NCBI GenBank assembly: GCA_008000375.1
Contig: SMOI01000322.1
Coordinates: 1 to 35,573 of the forward strand
Reading direction: 5' to 3'
Length of the DNA stretch: 35,573 nt
Source of the DNA: Poteriospumella lacustris
Taxonomy: Eukaryota; Sar; Chrysophyceae; Chromulinales; Dinobryaceae
The notes beneath the pieces were generated by a model, which saw nothing but the letters and a program-made list of their open reading frames with translations, was not told where the DNA came from and searched no databases. Position 1 is the first letter of the stretch, and every line of letters begins with the position of its first letter. Positions 1-8,595 of the stretch are shown in pieces. The position numbers and the translations under genes were made by a program.

Positions 1-76
1 ACCCTAACCCTAACCCTAACCCTAACCCTAACCCTAACCCTAACCCTAACCCTAACCCTAACCCTAACCCTAACCC
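1..76. repeat. Telomere repeat (CCCTAA)n, left chromosome end
   Basis: About 12.5 perfect tandem copies of CCCTAA begin at base 1, with the C-rich strand reading 5' to 3' into the chromosome. This is the expected orientation for a left telomere whose G-strand repeat is TTAGGG. The array degenerates at once after position 76 (CCACCAAACTAACC), with no visible interstitial variant repeats. Only the innermost part of the telomere is probably present, because assemblies truncate these arrays. Confidence 0.97.
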
Positions 77-503
77 ACCAAACTAACCGCGCACTGCAGC
101 TGATCAACTTCGTCGGTGGTGGTCATCAGGGTGAGTTACTTAATCTACTATTGCAATTGGCTAGGTCGCCTGCGCTACACAATCTACTACAACTCGGCGC
201 TGTCGCCTTCTCAAAGCACGCACAGGCACCCGCCGGTCGCCGCAGTGTGCGACGAGGCGCCGGGGCCGCGCGACACGTGACAAAAACTGAGCAAATGCAA
301 AATAAATGAGCCAAAACAAAACGGTATCAGGTGTAGGACTACAGCGTACAGCGTACAGCGTACAGCGTACAACATATGGTGGGGGCGATAATAAAAGATG
401 GCTCAATAATCAAGGTGGACAGGGACGAACGATACGGGCGGCTACTCTGCCGCACCATGGCGCCTCTTCTGGCCACGGAACATCTGCGTAGTGATGAGCG
501 CGC
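77..503. other. Short subtelomeric spacer with a 7-bp repeat
   Basis: This 427-base spacer separates the telomere from the stop codon of the first gene. It has no convincing gene; small open frames here lack any recognisable protein. A perfect 4-copy tandem repeat of ACAGCGT lies at 341-368. There is no subtelomeric gene family, transposon or satellite, so the unique chromosome sequence begins almost directly at the telomere. Confidence 0.6.
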
Positions 504-3500
504 CTACAGCTCCTCGGCGGGGGCGAACTTCGCCTTGGCCGGCTGCTTGGTCGGCGTGCTGATGGAGTCTTCGCCGGACGAGCGCATGCGACTGGAGCGC
601 AGCGGGTTGTCCGTCATCGACGGCTCGCCCCTGTCCGACTGCGTCAGGCGCGTCTTGCTGCGGTTCGAATTTGTCGAGTCGCTGCGCGCGTCGGACACGT
701 CGGGGCCCTCCTCCGCTGCCTTTTTGCCGTCCGCCGGCTGCGCGACGGCGTCGTCCGCCGCCCCCAGCGACCCTCGGCGAGTGAACCACACGTAGCCGCA
801 GGCCGCGATGAGGACCACACCAGCGACGCAGCCGATGACGATGCCCGCGATGGCGCCGGCGCTGAGCTTGTCGCTGTTCCCGTCGCTGGAGCCGGACACG
901 TTGACGATCGTCGCCGAGCTCGACGTGCAGCCCTCCAGACCCGGCGCGCTGTAGACGGTGGCGAACGTGTTGAGCGCAGTGTCGAACGCGCCAGTGGACA
1001 GACTGGTCTCCAGCTGCGCAGAGAGCGACGCGGCCGAGGTCTCCGCGGTGGGAGACGCCACGTAGATCTCGTACGTCGCGAGGGAGGCGGCGGCCGCCAG
1101 CGCGCCCACGCGCAGGACGCGTCTGCTTCCCGCGTAGGGCACGACGACGAGGTTGCGGATGTCGGACGCGCTCACGCCGACCATGCACGAGGCGATGGCG
1201 TTGGTCAGCGCCAGCGAATAGTTCGCGGACGTTTGGAAGAGCGTCGCGTTGAGGCCGCTGATGACCTGCGACACCGCCAGCACCACCGGCGTCGAGGACG
1301 TGGGCGCGGCGGACGGCGCGGCGGTCGGCGCAACGGTCGGCGCTGCCGTCGGGACGCCGGTCGCGGCGACGGTGGGCGACGCGGTGGGAGTCTGCGTCGG
1401 GGAGGCGGTCGGCGCGTCGGAGCCTGCGGCGGTGGGGACGGCGCTGACACCCGCCGTCGGGGCGGCGGTGGGGACAGCGCTGACGGCGGCGGTCGGTGCG
1501 GCGGTGGGCGCCGCGGTAGTCCCGACGGCGGTGGGCGCGGCGGTGGGCATCGAGGTGGGCGCCGCCGAGTTCGCGTTGGGATTCGCGGCGTCCTGCAGCT
1601 GCAGGTCGTAGGCCGTGTTGGCGCCGAAGAGCAGGTCGTCCGCGTAGTACACCTCGCCGCCCATGTTCGCCAACATGCCGCTGCTCAGGTCGTAGGCGGC
1701 GCGCGCCCAGGCCGACAGCCCGTCGGCGCCCTCCAGCCGCTCGTCGACGGAGAAGTAGGCGTCGCCGTTGGCGAAGGACGCGTTGAAGTTGGAGCGCAGG
1801 TAGAACTGCTCGGCGGCGTCGAAGAACGTCTGCGTGCTCAGCTGGCCCAGGCCCAGCGAGGCGTCGCCGGACCACGTCAGCGAGTTGCCCGTCCACAGGA
1901 CGCTGCCTTCGACGGGGTACGCGGCGTCCGGAGCGATCGGCGGGAGGGCGGCCGAGTCGTAGTCCGCGACGTTGACGACGATGCTGCCAGTCGCCGCGTC
2001 GTCGGTCGGCACGTCGATGGCCGCGTACGCGCGGACCGACGCCAGCGTCTCGTTGCCCAGCGCCACCAACGACTCCGTCACACTCACCCACGCCTGCGTC
2101 GCCGAGGCGGCGCCGTAGCCGCCGGCGACGAGCAGCAGGAAGTTCTGCGTCTCGGGCTCGGCGGAGGTGGCCACGCCGTACGCGGCCTCGGCCGCCTCCA
2201 GCGCGTACTGGTGGTCGCCGTACGAGAACGCGGCGGAGGCGTTCCACGCCACGAAGCCGGGCATGTTCACCGCCGAGGCCACGGCGAAGGCGCCGCTCTC
2301 GGTGTACGACGCCTGCGCGGCGGGGCTGTAGCGCGTGGAGCCGTCGGTGCGCAGCACGAGGCCGCCGTCCGCGTCGTCCGTCTGCGTCCAGTACGAGAGG
2401 CTGCCCATCGAGAGCCAGTCGCCGTTGCGCGACACGCCTTCGACCCTGCCGGAGCTGCTGCCGAGCAGCGCGCCGTTCTCCAGCACACTGCCCTCCAGCA
2501 GCGTCAGGAACCAGACGTAGGCGTCGCCGCCGTACGTGCCGCGGCCCTGCACGTAGAAGTGGTCGAGCGTTGCGGCCGCGTCGTCGGAGGCGAAGCAGTC
2601 GCCGCCCGTGAAGCACTGGAAGTCCTCGGCGAAGACGCCGTACGCGTGGTCCTCGAAGTAGAAACCCAGCGACGCGTTGAAGTACATCGTCTCGGCCACC
2701 GCCAGCAGCGACTCGGCGTAGACGGAGCCCGCGTCGGTCCACTCCGCCGGCGTCTGCCAGTGGATCACCTGCGACGCGTTCACCTGCGACGCGTACGCCG
2801 CGTCGAAGACCTCCGCCTGCAGCAGCGCGGTGCCGTTGACCGCGTTGGCCGAGTCCTGCGCCGTGTAGCCGGCGATGCCGCGCGCGTGTCCGGTGACGGA
2901 GCCGCCGAGCACGAGCGTCGACTCGCGCAGCGTCGCCTGCCACTGCGACCAGTCGCCGCCGTACGAGCCGCTGCCGGTGACCGCGACGTTCGCGCCGCTG
3001 GTCGCCCACGCGCCGTAGTCGGTCTCGGCGAAGGACACGCCGTAGCGGTGGTCGCCGTAGTGGAAGCCGGCGGTGATGTTCCAGTTGGGCGTGTAGGCCG
3101 CGTCGTCGTTGTACGCGTAGAAGTCGTCCTGCGCGGCCACCCACAGCGGAGAGATGTACAGGTTCGAGGCCAGCGCGACGCTGCCGGACGCCAGCCAGTC
3201 GTAGTCGGGCGACAGCCACTGCACCTGCTGCAGCGTCGCGAAGTCCGCGACGAACGACGCGTCGAGGATCTGCGCGTCGAAGAGCACCGCGGCCGCGTCG
3301 CCGCTGGACGACACGTCGAACTGCACCGCGCCGATGGCGTGGCCCACGACGCTCTGCGCGTAGATCAGCTCCGAATAGGCGACGGCGCCGCGCCAGTCGA
3401 GGAACGAGGCGCCCGCGTACGAGCCCAGCGCGACCGCGTACACGTTGTAGTCGCTCGTGCTGTTCGCGCTGTGGTCGTCGTCCTCCGCCAGCTCGCGCAG

Positions 3501-6500
3501 GTGCATCTCCAACACGCGCTGCTGCTGGTGCTGCAGGTCGAGCGCCTCGGTGGACAACGCGGCGAGGAGGCGGCGGTCCGCGGGCGGCGCGGCCTCCGCG
3601 GTCGGCGGGGTGAAGGCCAAGTCGTTCTCGCTGACCAGCGCGTAGAACTGGTGCTCGCCGAACTTGAAGCCCAGCAGCGCGTCCCAGTTCACGGCGCTCG
3701 CGTCGGCGCAGCTGAACTGCGACTGCGCGGTGACCTGGCCGGCCGACAGCCACGTCGCGTTCGTCTGCCACACCAGCACGTCCTGCGTCGCCGCGTACGG
3801 CTGGCGCGAGGCGTCCGTCACGTCGCCGCGCAGGACGAACTCGGCGCCCTCCCCGGCGCCAGTCACCAGGCCGAAGACGGTGCCCGTCGCGCCGCCGACG
3901 TAGTCGCCCTGCACGACGAGCGACGACTCGGACAGCACCGCCGAGAACTTCGACCAGTCGCCGTCGTAGAAGCCGCGCGCTTTGCCGGCGACGTTGGCCA
4001 CGTCGGTGGCGGCGCCGTAGTTCGACTCGTTGAAGTGGGCGAAGAACTGCTGGTACTCGTAGTCCAGGCCGCCCGACGCGTTCCAGTTCGCCGCGCTGGG
4101 GATGTTCACGGCGCTGAGGGCGAACAGCGAGCCGCTGGTGACCCAGTCGCCCAGAGGCGACGTCCACGACGCCACGTCCGTCGTCGTGAAGACCGCCGCG
4201 TCGGACGCGTCCAGCGCCGTCGACTGCAGCGCCACGCGGCCCTGCGACCCGTCGCCGTTGCCGTCGAAGTTCAACTCGCCCGTCGCCGAGCCCTGCAGCG
4301 CGTAGTCGAAGACGTAGACGGCGCCGTCGAGCGTCGCGTGCCAGTCCTCCCAATCGCCGCCGTAGCGGCCGTTGCCGCCCAAGAGGAACTGGTGGTCGTA
4401 GGAGCCGCGCGACTGGAGGCGCCGCGCCGCCTCAGACGACGGCAGCGCAAGCAGCGCCGCCGAGACGACGTCGTGGCTGCCGGCGCTCGCGAGACGCAGC
4501 GACTCGGCGGGCTCCTGGAGGAGCGACGCGTCGAGGGCGCCGGCGGGCAGCGGGTCCTCGAGCAGCGCCAGCTGGTACGAGTGGTTGCCGTAGAAGAAGG
4601 CGCCGACGCTGTGCCACGAGACCAGCGGCGACTCGCCGTCGAAGGCCGCGAAGTCGGACACGACGGCGACGAAGCCGTCCGCGAGCCAGCCCTCCTCCGT
4701 CTTCCAGTTCAGCGCGGTGATGTTCGACGCGGCCACCGTCGCGTTGCTGCCGTCCTCGACGAGGAAGGCCGCCGCGATGAGGCCGTCGTCGCCGGGGACC
4801 ACCGACTGCAACGCCGCGGCCGCGCGGCCCACATCCGAGCCCTCGTACGTCAACAGGCCGTTCGTCAGCGACCAGTGCCAGTTCGACCAGTCGCCGCCGT
4901 ACTCGCCGCCCGCGATCGCCGTCAGCGCCTGACCAACGTTCGGCTGCCCGATGGTCTCCGACGCCAGAACCTGCAGCAGATACGCGTGGTCGCCGTAGTC
5001 GAAGACGCCGCTCGCTTTGATGGGCGCGAAGCCGGAGACAAGGGTCAGCGAGTCGGCAGAAACGCTGCCGTGGCTCAGCGCGTTCTGCAGGTCCCACGCG
5101 ACGCGCAGCGCCTCGGAGAAGAGCTGGCTGACGGAGCCGGAGGAGGACGAGGTGGCGGTCTTGTTGAGGCCGGCGAACAGCGTCATGTTCTGGTCGGGCA
5201 GCGAGAAGAAGAGCTCGCCGCCCACGGCGTACTCCGTCGAGTCCATCGTCAGCGCGCCGGCCAGCTGCGAGTCGAAAGCGTCGCCCGACGGCGACCAGCT
5301 CGTCACGGAGCGCACGTAGCCTGCGGAGCCCGCGTCGTTGTACACGCCGAGGTATATCTTGAAGAAGCCCGCCTCCACGACGGCGCAGGCCTGCGAGATG
5401 TACACGCCGTCGCTGTCCACCGTCACGCAGCTGGCGCCGGTCGAAATGGCGTCACCGCCAGTCGAGGCGGCCCCTGGGGCGGTCAGAGCTCGGTGCGCGT
5501 CGGGCGCATCGTCGTCGGACAGGGAGAGGTGGCCGGGGAAGAGCGACGCGTCAACGGAGCGCACGAAGTGGTACTTGCCGAGGTAGGCGGAGACGAAGTT
5601 GTCGGCCAGCGAGAAGGCGGTCACGTTCATGAAGCCGTTCGTCGAGACCTCGCTGCGGAACTGCGAGAAGTCGAGCGGCGACAGAAGAGTGCACGAACCG
5701 TTTGCGGACGCAATCTCCTCAGGAGAGGAGACGAGAGGTGTGCACGACAGCTTAACGTCAACCTGCGCCTGCGGATGGCGGGCGGCGAGGTCGACGCTGG
5801 TGGCCTTCGTGCGCACACGCAGGTAGCTCTTCTTCGCAGAAGCGCGGTCCACAAGGGCCGCGACGTACACGAGGCGAGGCACGTGCACGACGAATGAGTT
5901 GACCTGCAGCGACTTGCGCAGCGAGTGCAAACGCAGGTTGAGGAGGAACTCGATGTGCTTCGTCGACACGTCGCGCGCCTCCAGCGACAGGCGCGGTCCC
6001 AACGAAACGCTGCCACCACCGCCGCTTTTCACCTGCTCCTCCTTGAGAGACTCCACATCGAGTTCCTGCGAGAGCGACCAATGAGAGGAGATGGGGACGG
6101 CGTACCAGGTGGTGGTGAAAGAGATGTCGCACTGCAGCGCGACGGTGCCATTGACCACCGCCGACGAGCTGAAGTCGCTCAGCAGACGGCGCAATGGACT
6201 GTACTTGGTGTTGGTCAGCGAAACAACGGAGCTAAAGTCGCCCGATCCCGTGGTGAAGTCCACGCCCACGTCGCCGACGAACGAAAAAGGCTCTTCGGGG
6301 TTACGACGGTAGCTGTAGGCGCAGCTCACGGCCTTCGGATCGACCGATACGGTCAGGGCAGACAACTTAGCCGTTCCCTGTGCATTAACCTTCATGTCGG
6401 CGCCACTGGGGTCCAGAAAGATCTCAACAGAGTTCAGTTTGGGCATGGTGAACTTCAGGTAGAAGACGAGGACGTCGATGAGAGTCACCACGAGGAGGAG

Positions 6501-6734
6501 GACAACAACCAACCATGGTCTTCGGCGGACGAAGTCAAGCACTTTCCAAACAGACAAAGGGGCAATCCACAACTGATCAGAAGCAGCAGACGAGTTGACC
6601 GGCTTCAGTGGCTCGATCGGGGATTGTTCAGTTGGCGATTGTTCTACATCGAAATCCGGGGATTCAGGGCGGCAAACAGCCGTCCCCTCCTCACTATCCG
6701 GTGAAGAATTAGGCAACCCAACGTATCCACTCAT
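504..6734 (-). CDS. Giant two-pass membrane protein with tandem YGGDW-type modules and Pro/Thr stalk
   Basis: An uninterrupted single-exon frame of 2076 residues. ATG is at 6734-6732 and TAG at 506-504. An acidic, Ser/Pro-rich N-terminal tail (about 1-70) is followed by an Arg patch and a hydrophobic segment at about 74-93 (LVVVLLLVVTLIDVLVF), then a very long region with many N-glycosylation sequons. That region contains degenerate tandem modules marked by YGGDW/YDGDW-like motifs near residues 611, 791, 921, 1108, 1258, 1401 and 1541, each paired with a YGDH-Y-like strand. Next come a stalk rich in PTAAPTA (about 1722-1815), a folded juxtamembrane domain (about 1816-1943), a second membrane helix (about 1957-1980) and a 96-residue Ser/basic tail. 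Both ends are predicted cytoplasmic and the bulk extracellular or lumenal. The stalk plus juxtamembrane layout resembles heterokont surface proteins. The function is unknown; adhesion or cell-surface coat is a guess. Confidence 0.85.
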   Translation of the reverse strand: MSGYVGLPNSSPDSEEGTAVCRPESPDFDVEQSPTEQSPIEPLKPVNSSAASDQLWIAPLSVWKVLDFVRRRPWLVVVLLLVVTLIDVLVFYLKFTMPKLNSVEIFLDPSGADMKVNAQGTAKLSALTVSVDPKAVSCAYSYRRNPEEPFSFVGDVGVDFTTGSGDFSSVVSLTNTKYSPLRRLLSDFSSSAVVNGTVALQCDISFTTTWYAVPISSHWSLSQELDVESLKEEQVKSGGGGSVSLGPRLSLEARDVSTKHIEFLLNLRLHSLRKSLQVNSFVVHVPRLVYVAALVDRASAKKSYLRVRTKATSVDLAARHPQAQVDVKLSCTPLVSSPEEIASANGSCTLLSPLDFSQFRSEVSTNGFMNVTAFSLADNFVSAYLGKYHFVRSVDASLFPGHLSLSDDDAPDAHRALTAPGAASTGGDAISTGASCVTVDSDGVYISQACAVVEAGFFKIYLGVYNDAGSAGYVRSVTSWSPSGDAFDSQLAGALTMDSTEYAVGGELFFSLPDQNMTLFAGLNKTATSSSSGSVSQLFSEALRVAWDLQNALSHGSVSADSLTLVSGFAPIKASGVFDYGDHAYLLQVLASETIGQPNVGQALTAIAGGEYGGDWSNWHWSLTNGLLTYEGSDVGRAAAALQSVVPGDDGLIAAAFLVEDGSNATVAASNITALNWKTEEGWLADGFVAVVSDFAAFDGESPLVSWHSVGAFFYGNHSYQLALLEDPLPAGALDASLLQEPAESLRLASAGSHDVVSAALLALPSSEAARRLQSRGSYDHQFLLGGNGRYGGDWEDWHATLDGAVYVFDYALQGSATGELNFDGNGDGSQGRVALQSTALDASDAAVFTTTDVASWTSPLGDWVTSGSLFALSAVNIPSAANWNASGGLDYEYQQFFAHFNESNYGAATDVANVAGKARGFYDGDWSKFSAVLSESSLVVQGDYVGGATGTVFGLVTGAGEGAEFVLRGDVTDASRQPYAATQDVLVWQTNATWLSAGQVTAQSQFSCADASAVNWDALLGFKFGEHQFYALVSENDLAFTPPTAEAAPPADRRLLAALSTEALDLQHQQQRVLEMHLRELAEDDDHSANSTSDYNVYAVALGSYAGASFLDWRGAVAYSELIYAQSVVGHAIGAVQFDVSSSGDAAAVLFDAQILDASFVADFATLQQVQWLSPDYDWLASGSVALASNLYISPLWVAAQDDFYAYNDDAAYTPNWNITAGFHYGDHRYGVSFAETDYGAWATSGANVAVTGSGSYGGDWSQWQATLRESTLVLGGSVTGHARGIAGYTAQDSANAVNGTALLQAEVFDAAYASQVNASQVIHWQTPAEWTDAGSVYAESLLAVAETMYFNASLGFYFEDHAYGVFAEDFQCFTGGDCFASDDAAATLDHFYVQGRGTYGGDAYVWFLTLLEGSVLENGALLGSSSGRVEGVSRNGDWLSMGSLSYWTQTDDADGGLVLRTDGSTRYSPAAQASYTESGAFAVASAVNMPGFVAWNASAAFSYGDHQYALEAAEAAYGVATSAEPETQNFLLLVAGGYGAASATQAWVSVTESLVALGNETLASVRAYAAIDVPTDDAATGSIVVNVADYDSAALPPIAPDAAYPVEGSVLWTGNSLTWSGDASLGLGQLSTQTFFDAAEQFYLRSNFNASFANGDAYFSVDERLEGADGLSAWARAAYDLSSGMLANMGGEVYYADDLLFGANTAYDLQLQDAANPNANSAAPTSMPTAAPTAVGTTAAPTAAPTAAVSAVPTAAPTAGVSAVPTAAGSDAPTASPTQTPTASPTVAATGVPTAAPTVAPTAAPSAAPTSSTPVVLAVSQVISGLNATLFQTSANYSLALTNAIASCMVGVSASDIRNLVVVPYAGSRRVLRVGALAAAASLATYEIYVASPTAETSAASLSAQLETSLSTGAFDTALNTFATVYSAPGLEGCTSSSATIVNVSGSSDGNSDKLSAGAIAGIVIGCVAGVVLIAACGYVWFTRRGSLGAADDAVAQPADGKKAAEEGPDVSDARSDSTNSNRSKTRLTQSDRGEPSMTDNPLRSSRMRSSGEDSISTPTKQPAKAKFAPAEEL

Positions 6735-7199
6735 GGCGGACAGTTGTTTGCCAGATCGTTTTGAGAAGTGATTTATTTTCTTTCGCCAGCGGGCGTCCTC
6801 GATTCAGATTTGGATTTTGGCCGCGCCCACGTCCTCCAGCTTTTCGCTCGGTTTTCCCTCGGTTTTCCTTCGTGTTGTGGTGGTGTACTACTATCTTCGG
6901 TATGCGCCTCTTACTATTGGTTAGTCAGCAGGAATGACGTACTTTGTCAGATCTGAGCGTCTTCGGGGTCGTCGTCATCGCGACCGGACACGACGACGGT
7001 TGCCAAAATCTTCCCGCGACGCCGCGACGCCCTCGTCGATTCAACGAGCTCGACGGCACTTTCCAACCGTCTGCACGTGGATCTGCACAGCCGATCACAA
7101 GAATATTCGTAATTCATCCCCCTCCCTGAGTGTTCTCTGGTCTCGTTGGGCCTTTCCGAAGCCGATCAGCACCGAATCTGAGCGCTCCGGCTGTGCGAC
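6735..7199. promoter_or_regulatory. Divergent promoter region, membrane protein / CEP44
   Basis: This 465-base interval lies between two start codons on opposite strands and presumably holds both promoters and 5' UTRs. I see no TATA box, repeat or conserved element that can be assigned with confidence. GC content is visibly lower than in the flanking coding sequence. Confidence 0.5.
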
Positions 7200-8462
7200 A
7201 TGGACGGAAGCAATATTCAACATTTCTTTGAGAAGCTCGACCGCAGCTTAAAGAGACTCGGCATTGTCCTGGTAGATGACTTCGAAGAAGTGAAAAAGGG
7301 AGTCCCTGCGCCGATCGTGGCGCTCGTGCGCAAGCTGTTGTTCAACACCTCGACCATAGTGATGAAGTACATGCTGCTGCGAGGCTGCCCAAGCCACGTG
7401 AGCGACAAGAAGGTGGTGATTTCGCTCTTCGACTTGCTGCGCGAGACGGTGAAGTACTCGCCGCCCATCTCCATCGACCAGTTCTTCAACACGGTAAGGC
7501 GCCCCGGCCACCGCTACGACTGTCCACGTCGCGTCAGCGCCGCTGCTGTGTCTTCAGGGCTTCGGACAACACAAGGTCGTGATTCTAACGAAGCTAGCGG
7601 AGTATGTTGCGCACATCGACCGCATGGCGGGGCGCAGCGGCAACAAAACCGCCTTCGTCGTGCACAACGAGGTGCTGCAGAGTCTGGCCGCCCACGACGA
7701 CGACGCGGCGGCCGCGGCGGTGGCGGCGGAGCCCGCGCCGCCGGTCGGATCGGATCTGGTCGCCCCCGTCGTCTCCTCGCCGTCCGTTTCACACTCGACG
7801 CCGAAGCGGCCGTCCTCGGCGACGAGATCGCCTCTCGCGGCGGTGGCGGCGGCTCCGACGACGTTTGGTCAGCGACGGTCGCTGTCCTCGCAACGCGCCG
7901 CGATGCGCTCCTCGTCGACAGCGGCGGCGCCCGGCTCGCCTCTGCAGGCAGCATCTGCCGCCGCGCGGGGCGGCCACGCGGCGTCTCCCATCGCCGACCA
8001 ATTCAACGCGGCGCTGATTCTCGGCGACGTCGACGCGCCGCCGCAGCCGCCGATCGCGCCGCCTGCGCGTCCGTCCGCCGACAGCGACCGGCCTGCAGCG
8101 CCCGCCGTCGACCTGTCGCAGTTCGTGTCGAAGAGCGATGTGCAGGCGCTGGTGGAGGCGGCCGTGCAGAGCCAGCTGCAGCAGACCGTGCGCGAGATCT
8201 CCGAGGTAAGCGACGCGTGTGCCCTGACGCCGACACCGACGCTGACGCTGACGCTGACGCTGTGTTCGCCGCGCAGAAATACGACTTCGTGATCAACAAG
8301 CTGGTCGCCGCCGTGGACGCCGAGTTCACGCTGCTCAACAACCGACTGAAGCAGCTGGAGACGGCGCTCGCCGTCGCGCCGGTCGGCGACGGCGCCGCTG
8401 CGGGCGAAGCGGCGTCCCCCGCAGCCGCAGCAGAGCAGGCACAGGGGACCGGCGACCGTTAG
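7200..8462 (+). CDS. CEP44: CEP44 centrosomal protein homologue, three exons
   Basis: Exons 7200-7493, 7558-8205 and 8277-8462 are joined across two phase-0 introns (64 and 71 nt, both GTAAG...CAG), giving 375 residues. Residues 1-120 match the CEP44 N-terminal domain: an opening helix KLDRSLKRLGI, the block EEVKKGVPAPIVALVRKLLF, and FGQHKVVILTKLAEYV, which is rebuilt only when the first intron is removed. A long Ala/Pro/Ser-rich linker follows, then a conserved-looking region VSKSDVQALVEAAVQSQLQ and a short C-terminal coiled coil (NKLVAAVDAEFTLLNNRLK). In animals CEP44 binds the centriole lumen/proximal end and microtubules and supports centriole-to-centrosome conversion. A role in basal bodies is likely here. 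The stop codon lies in a 10-bp tandem repeat. Confidence 0.83.
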   Translation: MDGSNIQHFFEKLDRSLKRLGIVLVDDFEEVKKGVPAPIVALVRKLLFNTSTIVMKYMLLRGCPSHVSDKKVVISLFDLLRETVKYSPPISIDQFFNTVRRPGHRYDCPRRVSAAAVSSGLRTTQGRDSNEASGVCCAHRPHGGAQRQQNRLRRAQRGAAESGRPRRRRGGRGGGGGARAAGRIGSGRPRRLLAVRFTLDAEAAVLGDEIASRGGGGGSDDVWSATVAVLATRRDALLVDSGGARLASAGSICRRAGRPRGVSHRRPIQRGADSRRRRRAAAAADRAACASVRRQRPACSARRRPVAVRVEERCAGAGGGGRAEPAAADRARDLRGKRRVCPDADTDADADADAVFAAQKYDFVINKLVAAVDAEFTLLNNRLKQLETALAVAPVGDGAAAGEAASPAAAAEQAQGTGDR

Positions 8463-8496
8463 CGCCCGTTAGCGCCCGTTGGCGCCCGTTGGCGCC
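8457..8496. repeat. 10-bp tandem repeat at the CEP44 stop codon
   Basis: Four copies of CGTTRGCGCC, the first two with A and the last two with G at the variable base. The TAG stop of CEP44 (8460-8462) sits inside the first copy. It belongs to the set of short repeats found at tail-to-tail gene ends in this window. Confidence 0.85.
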
Positions 8497-8595
8497 CCGC
8501 CGGGGCCCGTTCGAGTGTGTAGTCTGTGTGCAGCGGTGGCGTGTAATCAGAGCTGAGTGACGCGCTGAGCGTCGTATTTACAGTCGCGGCGGTCG

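Noticed and set aside
1233-5897. A 1554-codon open frame on the + strand opposite the giant membrane gene, and a 1303-codon minus-strand frame overlapping it
   Set aside because: Both are Arg/Gly/Val-rich shadows produced by strong GC3 bias of the true frame; no domain or natural start, and the real minus frame has clear membrane helices and repeats.
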